Assembly (NCBI GenBank): GCA_963803735.1
Contig: CAWDNV010000010.1
Coordinates: 434,001-498,000, forward strand
Source: Palsa-189 sp963803735
GTDB taxonomy: Bacteria > Acidobacteriota > Terriglobia > Acidiferrales > UBA7541
DNA length: 64,000 nt
Direction of reading: 5' to 3'
Below the pieces are notes generated by a model that was given only the letters and a program-made list of their open reading frames with translations, ran no database searches and was not told the origin of the DNA. The position numbers and the translations under genes are program-made. Of this stretch, positions 8,735-16,173 are shown piece after piece (the first letter of the stretch is position 1; every line of letters begins with the position of its first letter).

Positions 8735-10042
8735 GTGCTGACGGGAGTCATAGCGGTAGCAATCGGGCTGGGCGTGATGGTTTTGGTCCACGAATGGGGC
8801 CACTTCGTCATCGCCCGGCTGTTTGGCGTGCGCGTCGAGGTTTTCTCGATCGGCTTCGGGCCTCGCCTGTTTGGAATCAAGCGCGGCCCCACCGATTATC
8901 GGATCAGCGCGCTGCCGCTAGGCGGCTACGTGCGCATGGCTGGCGATAATCCGGCCGAAGAACGGCGCGGCGATCCGGATGAGTTCCTCTCCAAGCCTCG
9001 CTGGCAGCGCGTGTTGATCGCGCTGGCAGGCCCGACGACAAATTTTTTGATGGCCGTCGTGCTGACGGCGGCCCTCTTCATGCATGGTGGCGAGCAGCCT
9101 TCCTACGCGGATAAACCTGTCGTCGTGGCGGGCGTGGTGAAGGATTCTCCCGCACAGAAGGCGGGCATCCAGCCGGGCGATCACATTGTGTCGTTCGGGG
9201 GCGTAAAAGATCCCACGTGGGACCGTTTGGCCCTGGAACTCGCGCTTTCCGCTCCCGGACATTCCGAGCCGTTAACGATCGAGCGCAATGGCCAGCTGAT
9301 TACCACGAGCGTGGAGAGCCAACCGCAACCATTCGCGGTAATCGGTTATCCCGCCGAGCCGGTAATCGTTGGGTCGGTCGCTCATGGCATGCCGGCGGAG
9401 AAAGCCGGCTTGAGAGAGGGCGACGTGATCGTCGCCGCCAACGGCCAGAAATTGATGGCGCCTTCGCAATTCTCGGAAATCGTGCAGCAGAGCGGCGGCA
9501 ATGCGATGACTCTGGAGATTCAACGCGATGGCCAGCCGCAAACCGTACAACTCCGTCCGACTTGGGGCGATCCCGGAGACGGAATGCCGCGGTGGCAGAT
9601 CGGCATCACCTTCCGCTTTGTTACCTCTCCGCGGCGCTATGCGGCACCGCAGGCGCTCGTTAAGGCCACGCAATTCCACATTATCCTCGCGAACAAGTTG
9701 GTTTACCTCGTGGGCGAACTTTTCACGGGCAGGGTTTCGCTGAAGCAGGTGCAAGGGCCGTTGGGGATCGTCCAGGAATCAAGCCGCGCGGCCAAGCGGG
9801 GATTTGGCGATCTGATCAGTTTGATGGCGCTCGTGAGTTTGAATCTGGCCATCCTTAATCTTTTGCCGATCCCCATTCTTGACGGCGGGCATATTCTGAT
9901 GTTGGCAATCGAAGGCCTGCTGCGCCGCGACCTCAGCTTGAAGATCAAGGAACGCTTTGTTACGGTCGGTATGGTGTTCCTGCTGTTGGTATTCCTGATC
10001 GTGATGTATAACGATGTGCTTCGCCTTTTCCCCAGCCACTGA
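8735..10042 (+). CDS. rseP: Site-2 protease RseP-like zinc metalloprotease with two PDZ domains
   Basis: 435 aa; GTG start with GAGGAAAG about 7 nt upstream. It has the M50 layout: VLVHEWGHFVIARLFGVRV (HExxH zinc site) in TM1, GGYVRMAGD, two PDZ domains (about 115-200 and 205-285, the second with GLREGDVIVAANGQKL), and the C-terminal NLLPIPILDGGHI supplying the third zinc ligand. It cleaves membrane-spanning anti-sigma factors and signal peptide remnants in the inner membrane. It is the last gene of the uppS operon. Its last 43 bases plus the following T form the left copy of a 46-bp repeat bounding an inserted islet (one base upstream to 10043). Confidence 0.93.
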   Translation: MLTGVIAVAIGLGVMVLVHEWGHFVIARLFGVRVEVFSIGFGPRLFGIKRGPTDYRISALPLGGYVRMAGDNPAEERRGDPDEFLSKPRWQRVLIALAGPTTNFLMAVVLTAALFMHGGEQPSYADKPVVVAGVVKDSPAQKAGIQPGDHIVSFGGVKDPTWDRLALELALSAPGHSEPLTIERNGQLITTSVESQPQPFAVIGYPAEPVIVGSVAHGMPAEKAGLREGDVIVAANGQKLMAPSQFSEIVQQSGGNAMTLEIQRDGQPQTVQLRPTWGDPGDGMPRWQIGITFRFVTSPRRYAAPQALVKATQFHIILANKLVYLVGELFTGRVSLKQVQGPLGIVQESSRAAKRGFGDLISLMALVSLNLAILNLLPIPILDGGHILMLAIEGLLRRDLSLKIKERFVTVGMVFLLLVFLIVMYNDVLRLFPSH

Positions 10043-10043
10043 T
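9998..10043 (+). repeat. Left 46-bp direct repeat (att-like), 3' end of rseP
   Basis: 46 bases, starting ATCGTGATG and ending CCACTGAT, identical to 12755-12800. It contains the last codons and stop of rseP, so rseP stays intact although foreign DNA follows directly. Confidence 0.9.
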
Positions 10044-10066
10044 GTTCAATTCATTCGTTTGGGAAA

Positions 10067-10882
10067 TTAGGGCTTACCGGGTAAGTGTGATGCCAGTTCT
10101 TCAAGGGCGGCTCGCGCGTCGTTGTGTAAAGCTTTCAAATCATCATTGCGTACGAGGTTTCTCCTGGCGTGAACACTTAAATCGCCCAGAAATTTGAGAT
10201 TTGGCAGTGCATTCCTGGTGTTTCTGGTTAAGCGTAACGATGTTTCGGCTGTAGCTTTTCCGATCAACGCTTTTAACTCCAGGTACTCTCCAGATGTGTC
10301 TTTGATCTTGGTTTCGACTCCGTGCGCCTCAAATGCCTCAATGATCAAGCTTTCTACGAGACGCCTCAGCATCGCCGCACAAGCATTTGGGCAATTCTGC
10401 GCGAAGCAACGGTTCGCTTCGTCAAGTACCTTCCTGTAGACCCCGGGCGGCAGGATTTCGGAAACAATGAATGGCTCATTCGGACCGTGCGGTGTTGCTT
10501 GAAGCGCAACGTGAAGGTCAGAACCGATCCTGCGACTGACCTCTTCGATAAGCGCGATTAACTCGCGGGGCGGAAGCGGAAGTCCATTTTCGATCTCAGA
10601 CAGGGGACCTGCGACTGCTTCAAGCTCCTTTGCAATAGCGGAGAACTGATTCTCGGGGTATTTTGACCTGAGTTCCAGGAAGGCGCGGCGGAGTTCTGTC
10701 ATGGATAAGCGCGCTTTGGCAGCATAATGATAGTGGGCAGAGAGCTTAAACCCATGTCGTGCTGCCATATTCGCGACCCTGCGAAGCGCATCTAGCGAAC
10801 GTACCAATGCCGCTGTAGGATCGTGTTCTTCCGTGTTTTCGGTGCTATGGATTGAAGTATTTGTAGATCGTTTTTGCGCCAT
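10067..10882 (-). CDS. DUF4145-like protein in the islet
   Basis: 271 aa, mostly helical, no signal or membrane segment. The C-terminal half (NACAAMLRRLVESLIIEAF, then YLELKALI and FLGDLSVHARRNLVRND) matches the DUF4145 pattern, a domain often found alone or fused to restriction and other defence proteins and proposed to have a HEPN-like helical fold. I see no canonical Rx4-6H RNase motif, so nuclease activity should not be assumed. The N-terminal half (about 1-130) is not recognised. Its start overlaps the end of the preceding gene by 38 bp, so the two are translationally coupled. It ends 24 nt from the rseP end of the islet. Confidence 0.6.
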   Translation of the reverse strand: MAQKRSTNTSIHSTENTEEHDPTAALVRSLDALRRVANMAARHGFKLSAHYHYAAKARLSMTELRRAFLELRSKYPENQFSAIAKELEAVAGPLSEIENGLPLPPRELIALIEEVSRRIGSDLHVALQATPHGPNEPFIVSEILPPGVYRKVLDEANRCFAQNCPNACAAMLRRLVESLIIEAFEAHGVETKIKDTSGEYLELKALIGKATAETSLRLTRNTRNALPNLKFLGDLSVHARRNLVRNDDLKALHNDARAALEELASHLPGKP

Positions 10883-11279
10883 CTTTCACCTTTTGTCTCC
10901 GTAGCTCTCCCGCGCGAACTAGCTTCATCAGTGTCCCGCTCAAAGAGGTGATGTTGTAATGCCACCCATGGGTCTGAAGCTCTTCGCGTATCTGACCGAT
11001 ACCACGAGGATCGTCGAAGAAATTTTGTGTTTTGAGTTGTAGTATTCGGGCAGGTGCCGATCCAGAGAAGGAGCCAACTTCCTTCCCCTGAGGCTTTCGT
11101 TCCGTTCGGTCCTGATTACGGCGACGGGATTGCCGTTCAGCGGGCAAATCGTCCATAGCCGAGAGCAACCGGTTGAGAATTAACTCAAAGGCCTTGGTTT
11201 TTAGATCGCCAGCCGCCATGTCAGCTACAGCTTCTTCAGCTTTCTTCCGCGCCTCCAGTAAGCTCTTCGCCTCCGTCAT
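10845..11279 (-). CDS. Small winged-helix-like protein in the islet
   Basis: 144 aa. The N-terminal 45 residues are a charged amphipathic helix region (EARKKAEEAVADM); a linker rich in Arg, Gln and Lys follows (about 48-72). The C-terminal 65 residues (FFDDPRGIGQIREELQTHG, then LSGTLMKLVRAGELRR and YKYFNP) look like a winged helix: helix, recognition helix (SGTLMKLV), basic wing. I infer DNA binding or an adaptor role; no named family was recognised. The gene starts 3 nt after the stop of the upstream islet gene and overlaps the DUF4145-like gene by 38 bp, forming a tight operon. A 56-bp fragment of it recurs at 11969-12024. Confidence 0.6.
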   Translation of the reverse strand: MTEAKSLLEARKKAEEAVADMAAGDLKTKAFELILNRLLSAMDDLPAERQSRRRNQDRTERKPQGKEVGSFSGSAPARILQLKTQNFFDDPRGIGQIREELQTHGWHYNITSLSGTLMKLVRAGELRRQKVKDGAKTIYKYFNP

Positions 11280-11282
11280 CAG

Positions 11283-11747
11283 TTACTCCTTCTTTGGCAA
11301 ATCAAAGCGAACGGTCCGATCCCCATGGTTTGAGAGCTTGTAAGTTCCTCGCTTGCTCCCCGGCTCTATGAAATCGCACTGGTTCTTCGAATCGCGGATC
11401 GCCTGGCCGACTACTTTCGGCGGTTTGACATCAGCACGAATGTATGCCCTTCGAATGTCTTCCTCGGTGAATTCCGCTTTGCCGGCTTCGGCTAATGCAA
11501 ATGCCAGCACCGCCACAGTTTCAGGGTGGCCCTTGGGCTTCTTGGCAAGCACTAACTCCTTTTCAGCAATTGCAGTATTCAACTTCAAGTCAGCGGGCCG
11601 TCCTTTCATATCGCTATGAACACTGCCATCACTTGCTCTGGTATCACCCATATACCTACTGACTTGCTGATCGACAAATGTCTGGGGTCCTTCGAATGTA
11701 ATTACCGTATCACCTCTGGTTATCGTCGCCTTTACTGTTTCAATCAT
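11283..11747 (-). CDS. Winged-helix-like protein, first gene of the islet operon
   Basis: 154 aa from the ATG at 11747, preceded by AGGAGGG at good spacing. An N-terminal beta-rich piece (MIETVKATITRGDTVITFEG) is followed by a linker and a C-terminal helical domain: KGHPETVAVLAFALAEAG, FTEEDIRRAYIRADVKPPK, VVGQAIRDSKN, then a wing-like GTYKLSNHGDRTVRFDLP. This resembles a winged helix reading dsDNA, but I recognise no named family. It leads a three-gene operon with the short winged-helix protein and the DUF4145-like protein. About 345 bp of it is duplicated at 12024-12368, and shorter inverted pieces occur at 11832-11950 and 12541-12659, so the gene has been copied repeatedly within the islet. 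Confidence 0.6.
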   Translation of the reverse strand: MIETVKATITRGDTVITFEGPQTFVDQQVSRYMGDTRASDGSVHSDMKGRPADLKLNTAIAEKELVLAKKPKGHPETVAVLAFALAEAGKAEFTEEDIRRAYIRADVKPPKVVGQAIRDSKNQCDFIEPGSKRGTYKLSNHGDRTVRFDLPKKE

Positions 11748-11831
11748 TGGGTTGCCCTCCTGAACAGATATTCTATTACCATAGTGCAGGCATATATGCA
11801 ATAATATAAGTAACTCCGGATGTCCTCGCGC

Positions 11832-11950
11832 TCCGAAGTTGAATGCTGCAATTACTGAAAAGGAATTGGTGCTGGTCGCAGAGGCTGATGTATGTCTTAG
11901 TTATAGGGGGAAAGCGGCGTGCCTTGGATTCTTCTGGTCTTTTTGGTCGG
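11832..11950 (+). repeat. Inverted gene fragment, copy 1
   Basis: About 119 bp nearly identical to 12541-12659 in the same orientation. Its first part, read on the plus strand (KLNAAITEKELVLV), is a diverged copy of the first islet gene (KLNTAIAEKELVLA), which is on the minus strand. The frame soon stops, so it is a remnant. Confidence 0.7.
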
Positions 11951-11968
11951 GAGATTTCTCTACTGATT

Positions 11969-12024
11969 CCTGATTGCGCGACGGGGTCGCCGTTCAGCGG
12001 GCAAATCGTCCATAGCCGAGAGCT
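11969..12024 (-). pseudogene. Fragment of the short winged-helix gene
   Basis: About 56 bp closely similar to 11111-11166 (SAMDDLPAERQ region). It is joined directly to the truncated copy of the first islet gene, so the 3' end of one gene and the 5' end of the next were lost between them. Confidence 0.65.
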
Positions 12025-12368
12025 CTTCGGCAAATCAAAGCGAACGGTCCGATCCCCATGGTTCGAGAGCTTGTAAGTTCCTCGCTTGCTCCCCGGCTCT
12101 ATGAAATCGCACTGGTTCTTCGAATCGCGGATCGCCTGGCCGACTACTTTCGGCGGTTTGACATCAGCACGAATGTATGCCCTTCGAATGTCTTCCTCGG
12201 TGAATTCCGCTTTGCCGGCTTCGGCTAATGCAAATGCCAGCACCGCCACAGTTTCAGGGTGGCCCTTGGGCTTCTTGGCAAGCACTAACTCCTTTTCAGC
12301 AATTGCAGTATTCAACTTCAAGTCAGCGGGCCGTCCTGCCATATCGCTATGGGCAATGCTATCACTTG
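12024..12368 (-). pseudogene. Truncated duplicate of the first islet gene
   Basis: About 345 bp over 90 percent identical to 11291-11635 (constant offset 733 bp). It encodes the C-terminal domain from about MAGRPADLKLN to VRFDLPK but lacks the N-terminal beta-rich part and has no convincing start; its natural 3' end is replaced by a fragment of the neighbouring gene. An open frame continues to 11776 through the fused fragments. High identity means a recent duplication. It might still make a dominant partial protein, but I treat it as a pseudogene. Confidence 0.65.
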
Positions 12369-12754
12369 TTATTGTAAATACAATATATCATATGGCGTCG
12401 CCACAATGGTCTATCAGTAAGATATGCCGTATAATAGTCCATTTACGATTGATTGATAATTTCTCCAATCGACGTAATATGTTAGTACTAGTAGCAAGCC
12501 ATATAGATAACAATATAGTGTGGTCAGGATGCCCTTGTAATCCGAAGCTGAATGCTGCAATTACTGAAAAAGAGTTGGTGCTGGTCGCAGAGGCTGATGT
12601 ATGTCTTAGTTATACGGTGAAAGCGGCGTGCCTTAGATTCTTCTGGCTTTCTTGGTCGGTATCGAAGCTGATGTCCAGGATTTAGCCAGGTAACTGACAG
12701 CACGTTTCTTCTCCGTAGGTGAACTGGTGATACCGAGTTAGTTGTGGCACACTA
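12369..12754. other. AT-rich non-coding part of the islet
   Basis: About 386 bp. The first 170 bp are markedly AT-rich (TATCATATGGCG, TCTATCAGTAAGATATGCCG) against GC-rich surroundings, and then the second 119-bp fragment (12541-12659) follows. No gene was recognised. AT-richness supports foreign origin. Confidence 0.5.
12541..12659 (+). repeat. Inverted gene fragment, copy 2
   Basis: Second copy of the 119-bp fragment at 11832-11950 (offset 709 bp), reading KLNAAITEKELVLV on the plus strand. It is a decayed copy of part of the first islet gene. Confidence 0.7.
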
Positions 12755-12800
12755 ATCGTGATGTATAACGATGTGCTTCGCCTTTTCCCCAGCCACTGAT
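12755..12800 (+). repeat. Right 46-bp direct repeat (att-like)
   Basis: Perfect copy of the 3' end of rseP (9998-10043), including the rseP stop codon, detached from the gene and ending 4 nt before the Fur-family start codon. Confidence 0.9.
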
Positions 12801-12804
12801 CGTT

Positions 12805-13359
12805 ATGGCTTTTACAAATCAAACACGTGAGGCTGCTGAAAAGGGCCGAGCGCGAGAAAATGATCGTCGTCGCGTCTCTTCGGGCGAACGGCTCAACGTC
12901 TATGCGGAGCCCGGCAAATTGCGCACTGCGCTTGCGCGTAAGGGCGTGCGGCTCACGCGCCAGCGGCGCGTGCTGCTCGACATCATGGATCAGGCGGAAC
13001 AACACTTGACCGCCGATTCGATTCTAGAGCGCGCGCAGAAGATCGATCCGCGCGTACATCGCGTGACCGTCTATCGCACGCTCGAAATGCTGAAAAGCCA
13101 CGGCCTGCTCGACGAACTCGACCTGCTGCACATTCACGGGCATCGCCATTATTACGAAAGCCACGGTCCGCGCGACCACATCCACGTGGCTTGTTTGGGT
13201 TGCGGCAAAGTGCGCGAAGTGGAAAGCGACCTCTTCGAGCAGCTGAAGCGGCAAGTGGAACGCGACACCGGCATCGGCATCACGGTCGCGCGGGTCGAGA
13301 TCGGCGGCTACTGCGACGATTGCCGCGCGAAAGAGGACGCGGGCGGTTCGTCGCATTAA
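12805..13359 (+). CDS. Fur-family transcriptional regulator
   Basis: 184 aa; ATG 12805, no good ribosome-binding site. The winged helix reads GVRLTRQRRVLLDIMDQ, LTADSILERAQKIDPRVH, VTVYRTLEMLKSHGLLDEL. The metal part has HGHRHYYES and two CxxC pairs (CLGCGK and CDDC) for structural zinc. It could be Fur, Zur or PerR type; the residues do not settle it. It has about 40 extra residues at the N-terminus, so an internal start is possible. In the inferred ancestral arrangement the start codon lies 4 nt after the rseP stop, suggesting translational coupling now broken by the islet. Confidence 0.88.
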   Translation: MAFTNQTREAAEKGRARENDRRRVSSGERLNVYAEPGKLRTALARKGVRLTRQRRVLLDIMDQAEQHLTADSILERAQKIDPRVHRVTVYRTLEMLKSHGLLDELDLLHIHGHRHYYESHGPRDHIHVACLGCGKVREVESDLFEQLKRQVERDTGIGITVARVEIGGYCDDCRAKEDAGGSSH

Positions 13360-13383
13360 TTTTCTCGCCAATCGTCTCAGGAA

Positions 13384-13422
13384 AGCCCCAGGGCCCCGCA
13401 AACCGCGCGGGCGCCCTGGGCT
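13384..13422. terminator. Hairpin between fur-like gene and ribF
   Basis: AGCCCCAGGGC (13384-13394) pairs with GCCCTGGGCT (13413-13422) with one bulged C. The genes converge here, so it may terminate both. No T tract. Confidence 0.4.
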
Positions 13423-14506
13423 ACAACGAAAAGCAGATCCCTCGTCGCCGGGCTCCTCGGGATGACAGCGTGATTGTTACCTGAAAGAGAGATGCTTCGC
13501 TGCACTTAGCATGACAGCCTTTGCGGGCTACGATGCGGACGGGCTGGGCGGCGGCGAGATCGCGGCGGCGGAAGTAATCGCGGACTTCGCGGAGATCGGC
13601 GGCAATCTGGGAGCGAAGTTCGGCGGGGCCGCTGAATTTTTTTTCGTCGCGCAGGCGTTCCCAAAAACGCACTTCGAGCCTTCCCTTCTTTACTTCGCGA
13701 GAAAAATCAAACAAGTGGCTTTCGACGCCGAGTAGCGTGCCGTCAAAAGTCGGCCGGAAACCGACATTGGTAGCGGAGCGATAGAGCTTCCCATCGAAGC
13801 GCGTCTCGGTGGCATAGACGCCGACTTTGGGCAGTAGTTCCTGTTCCGGGGCGAGATTCAGTGTGGGGAAAAGCACCGTTGAGCCTCGTCCCGCGCCACG
13901 AACGATCTCTCCTCTCAGGGCAAAGGGGCGACCCAGCAGTTGCGCGGCGTATGCGACCCGTCCTTCGGCAATCGCATTGCGGACGCCGGTACTGGAGACA
14001 AAATCACCGTCGATCGTCACCGGTTCGACGACTTGCACGGAAAATCCGAAGCGCCGGCCCATTTCCGTGAGAGTTTCGACGTTGCCCTCCTGGCGATGAC
14101 CAAAGCGGAAATTTGCGCCGACCAAGACAGCCGCTGTTTTCAACTCCTCGACCAGCACGCCACGAACGAATTCCTCCGGGCTAAGTGCGGCGAGAGCGCG
14201 ATCAAAGCGCAGGACCAATGCGGCCTCGAGGCCCATCGCGCCGAATCGTTCGATCCTTTGGCTTAACGTTTCGACCATGGGCGGAGCCTGGCCCGGACGG
14301 AGGACTTTCATCGGATGCGGGTCGAACGTGATCACGCCGGCAATTCCATCCTGCGCTTGGGCGCGCTCGATTACCTGGCTTAGGATTTTCTGATGTCCGA
14401 GATGCAAACCGTCGAAATTGCCTATCGACAGGACAGCCCGCCGCCCCGAATGGCCGAAGCGCGCCGCCCATTCCGCGGTCGAACGCAGCACGGCACAGGC
14501 GCTCAC
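13421..14506 (-). CDS. ribF: Bifunctional riboflavin kinase/FAD synthetase
   Basis: 361 aa. The N-terminal nucleotidyltransferase domain has SIGNFDGLHLGHQKIL, ITFDPHPMKVL and STGVRNAIAEGRV; the C-terminal flavokinase domain (about 190-315) has FPTLNL, GVYATE and ATNVGFRPTFDG. It phosphorylates riboflavin to FMN and adenylates FMN to FAD. The last 35 residues (after RIVARKG) are not part of the family and are encoded by a dispersed GGATGACAG-type repeat at about 13430-13515, so the stop codon seems to have moved. The start overlaps the stop of the upstream hydrolase gene by 4 bp. Confidence 0.92.
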   Translation of the reverse strand: MSACAVLRSTAEWAARFGHSGRRAVLSIGNFDGLHLGHQKILSQVIERAQAQDGIAGVITFDPHPMKVLRPGQAPPMVETLSQRIERFGAMGLEAALVLRFDRALAALSPEEFVRGVLVEELKTAAVLVGANFRFGHRQEGNVETLTEMGRRFGFSVQVVEPVTIDGDFVSSTGVRNAIAEGRVAYAAQLLGRPFALRGEIVRGAGRGSTVLFPTLNLAPEQELLPKVGVYATETRFDGKLYRSATNVGFRPTFDGTLLGVESHLFDFSREVKKGRLEVRFWERLRDEKKFSGPAELRSQIAADLREVRDYFRRRDLAAAQPVRIVARKGCHAKCSEASLFQVTITLSSRGARRRGICFSL

Positions 14507-15315
14507 GCGGCCACCTCAAAGCTGAGGCCATCGTAGGCCAATTGCACATGGGGAAAACCCAGTCGCACGAGGCGCTCGTTCGTTTCCTTGTGCGGCAGAT
14601 CATGGGCGATATGCGTGAACCAGGCACGGCGCGGCCGGAGCCGCGTGACCAGCTCAAGAGCTTGCTCGACCGTCTGGTGCATCGGGTGGGGCGCATCGCG
14701 GAGCGCGTCCAGCACCAGTTCGTCCGTGCTCGCGAGCAGGGGCATGGATTCTTCGGGAATGCGGCTAAAGTCGGTGAGGTAAGCTAAGCCGCCGACGCGG
14801 AACCCCAGCACCGGCATATCTCCGTGCTCGGCGGGAATCGGCTTCCAGGCAATGCCGAGCAGCTCGAAAGGCCCTTCGATAACGTGCGGAGTGACTTCGG
14901 GAATCGTGCTCAGGACCGGTTTGCCGTCGAAAACATACGCGAATGTCCTCCGCAAAATCGCCAGCGTTTCCTTCGAAGCGTAAATCGGGACGGCAGCTTT
15001 CTGGCGGAGATTGTATGGGCGAATATCGTCAAATCCCAGGATATGGTCGGCGTGCCCGTGCGTGAAAACAATGGCATCGAGGCTCTCGAGTCCGTAGCGC
15101 AAAGCTTGAAAGCGGAAATCGGGAGTAGTGTCGATGACCACGTTATGATCGTCGCGCGAAACCAGTACGGAAGGACGCGTGCGATTGTCGTGGGGATCCC
15201 GCGAACTGCAGACGCGGCAATGGCAGCCAAGACTGGGAACGCCCATGGAAGTGCCGGAGCCGAGCACCGTCACGCGCACAAAGGGAGCATTTTTTGTGGG
15301 GAGGGGGAGCGACAC
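14503..15315 (-). CDS. Metallo-beta-lactamase-fold hydrolase (PhnP/RNase Z-like group)
   Basis: 270 aa. It has VTVLGSGTSMGVPSLGCHC with a Cys pair, NVVIDTTPDFRFQAL, the zinc-binding THGHADHILGFDD, YLTDFSRI and, at the end, WFTHIAHDL. This is the arrangement of PhnP-like cyclic phosphodiesterases and related MBL hydrolases. The true substrate is not evident; it is not in a phosphonate cluster. It is translationally coupled to ribF (4-bp overlap) and follows the DUF1844 gene by 14 bp, making a three-gene operon. Confidence 0.85.
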   Translation of the reverse strand: MSLPLPTKNAPFVRVTVLGSGTSMGVPSLGCHCRVCSSRDPHDNRTRPSVLVSRDDHNVVIDTTPDFRFQALRYGLESLDAIVFTHGHADHILGFDDIRPYNLRQKAAVPIYASKETLAILRRTFAYVFDGKPVLSTIPEVTPHVIEGPFELLGIAWKPIPAEHGDMPVLGFRVGGLAYLTDFSRIPEESMPLLASTDELVLDALRDAPHPMHQTVEQALELVTRLRPRRAWFTHIAHDLPHKETNERLVRLGFPHVQLAYDGLSFEVAA

Positions 15316-15329
15316 CAGAACCGCTTCCG

Positions 15330-15860
15330 CTACGGGCGGGCCTTGGCCTTTTCCTGCATCGCTTTTGCCGCCGCCTTGGTCATTTCCATGTAAGAGAGCT
15401 TCAAGCTGCCGAGGACGTCGAGCAGGAGCCGGTCGTCGTCCGGAGCCAGATTGCCCCGGCTTGCTTCGCGCAGGCCGTCCAGCATGTCAATTAGCTCACG
15501 GGCGCCTTCTAAGTCGACGATGGGCTGGCCGCTGCGCGGATCCGGATAAGCTCCAAGCAGCATGGCCGCATTCTGGGCCACAAAATTGATGAGCATCTGG
15601 ATTCCGAGAGAAGGCTTAGGTCCTTCAGCTGGGGCCACAGCCTCCGGCCGCGCTGGTTCAGGCTTTTGAGAGCCTTTTGGCGTGGCAGTTTCGCGCTTTT
15701 GTGCGCCGACCGCCGGAGAGTTCAGCGAAGAAGCCGGGCTCGGTTCTTTTTCCTGCTTGTGCCGTTCTTCGCGAACTGCCTCATCGCGAATCTCACCTTC
15801 CGTATTAAACAGGCGACGGTCGATGACTTTAAAGGATTCTTCCTGCTTCGGGTCCGCCAA
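15330..15860 (-). CDS. DUF1844 protein
   Basis: 176 aa, cytosolic. A charged N-terminal segment (FKVIDRRLFNTEGEIRDE) and a low-complexity linker rich in Glu, Pro and Lys (about 35-75) precede the DUF1844 core, LGIQMLINFVAQNAAMLLG, DLEGARELIDMLDGL, DDRLLLDVLGSLKLSYME. The domain is common in acidobacteria and other phyla; its function is unknown. It leads the DUF1844-hydrolase-ribF operon. Confidence 0.85.
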   Translation of the reverse strand: MADPKQEESFKVIDRRLFNTEGEIRDEAVREERHKQEKEPSPASSLNSPAVGAQKRETATPKGSQKPEPARPEAVAPAEGPKPSLGIQMLINFVAQNAAMLLGAYPDPRSGQPIVDLEGARELIDMLDGLREASRGNLAPDDDRLLLDVLGSLKLSYMEMTKAAAKAMQEKAKARP

Positions 15861-16173
15861 GGCTAACTCCCTGTGTGTATGGCGTAAAGCCGCGTGATTT
15901 TGGAAATTTAGTTTAGCATCCGCTACGGCGCGCGGACAAGCGGGCGAGGGTCAATAGACCGAAAAGCGGCTTCAACTAACGGTTTTCCCCCTTTCCAAAG
16001 TGAACATGAAGAAACGCGGCGTGAGCGACCAAACCGCGTGGAGCGGGCTCGCGCGCATGTCGCAGTTTGTCCCGGCGGTTAATACACCATAGGCCGCGCA
16101 GAGGCATTTGTGGACGCGGGCACGGGGCCAGGCCGCTGGATAATGATGCGGCAACTCGCTTCGGAGGGTGACA
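15861..16173. other. Divergent intergenic region
   Basis: 313 bp between two divergently transcribed genes. It must carry both promoters, but no consensus box or operator could be picked out with confidence, and no small gene is evident. Confidence 0.3.

Larger units (their letters stand above)
10044..12800. mobile_element. 2,757-bp islet inserted at the 3' end of rseP
   Basis: The segment between and including one copy of a perfect 46-bp direct repeat. Removing it joins the rseP stop to the fur start with 2-5 nt spacing, which looks like the ancestral operon. Re-creation of a gene's 3' end by the incoming DNA is the hallmark of site-specific integration into a gene end. No integrase or transposase is encoded inside, so the element is either a remnant or mobilised in trans. 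It holds a three-gene minus-strand operon, duplicated gene fragments and an AT-rich stretch (about 12369-12540) unlike the GC-rich flanks. Confidence 0.7.

Noticed and set aside
10067..10882. HEPN RNase call for the DUF4145-like protein
   Set aside because: No Rx4-6H motif is visible; only a general fold relation is likely.
9998..12800. Interpretation of the 46-bp repeats as an insertion-sequence target duplication
   Set aside because: Too long for an IS target duplication, no transposase and no terminal inverted repeats inside.
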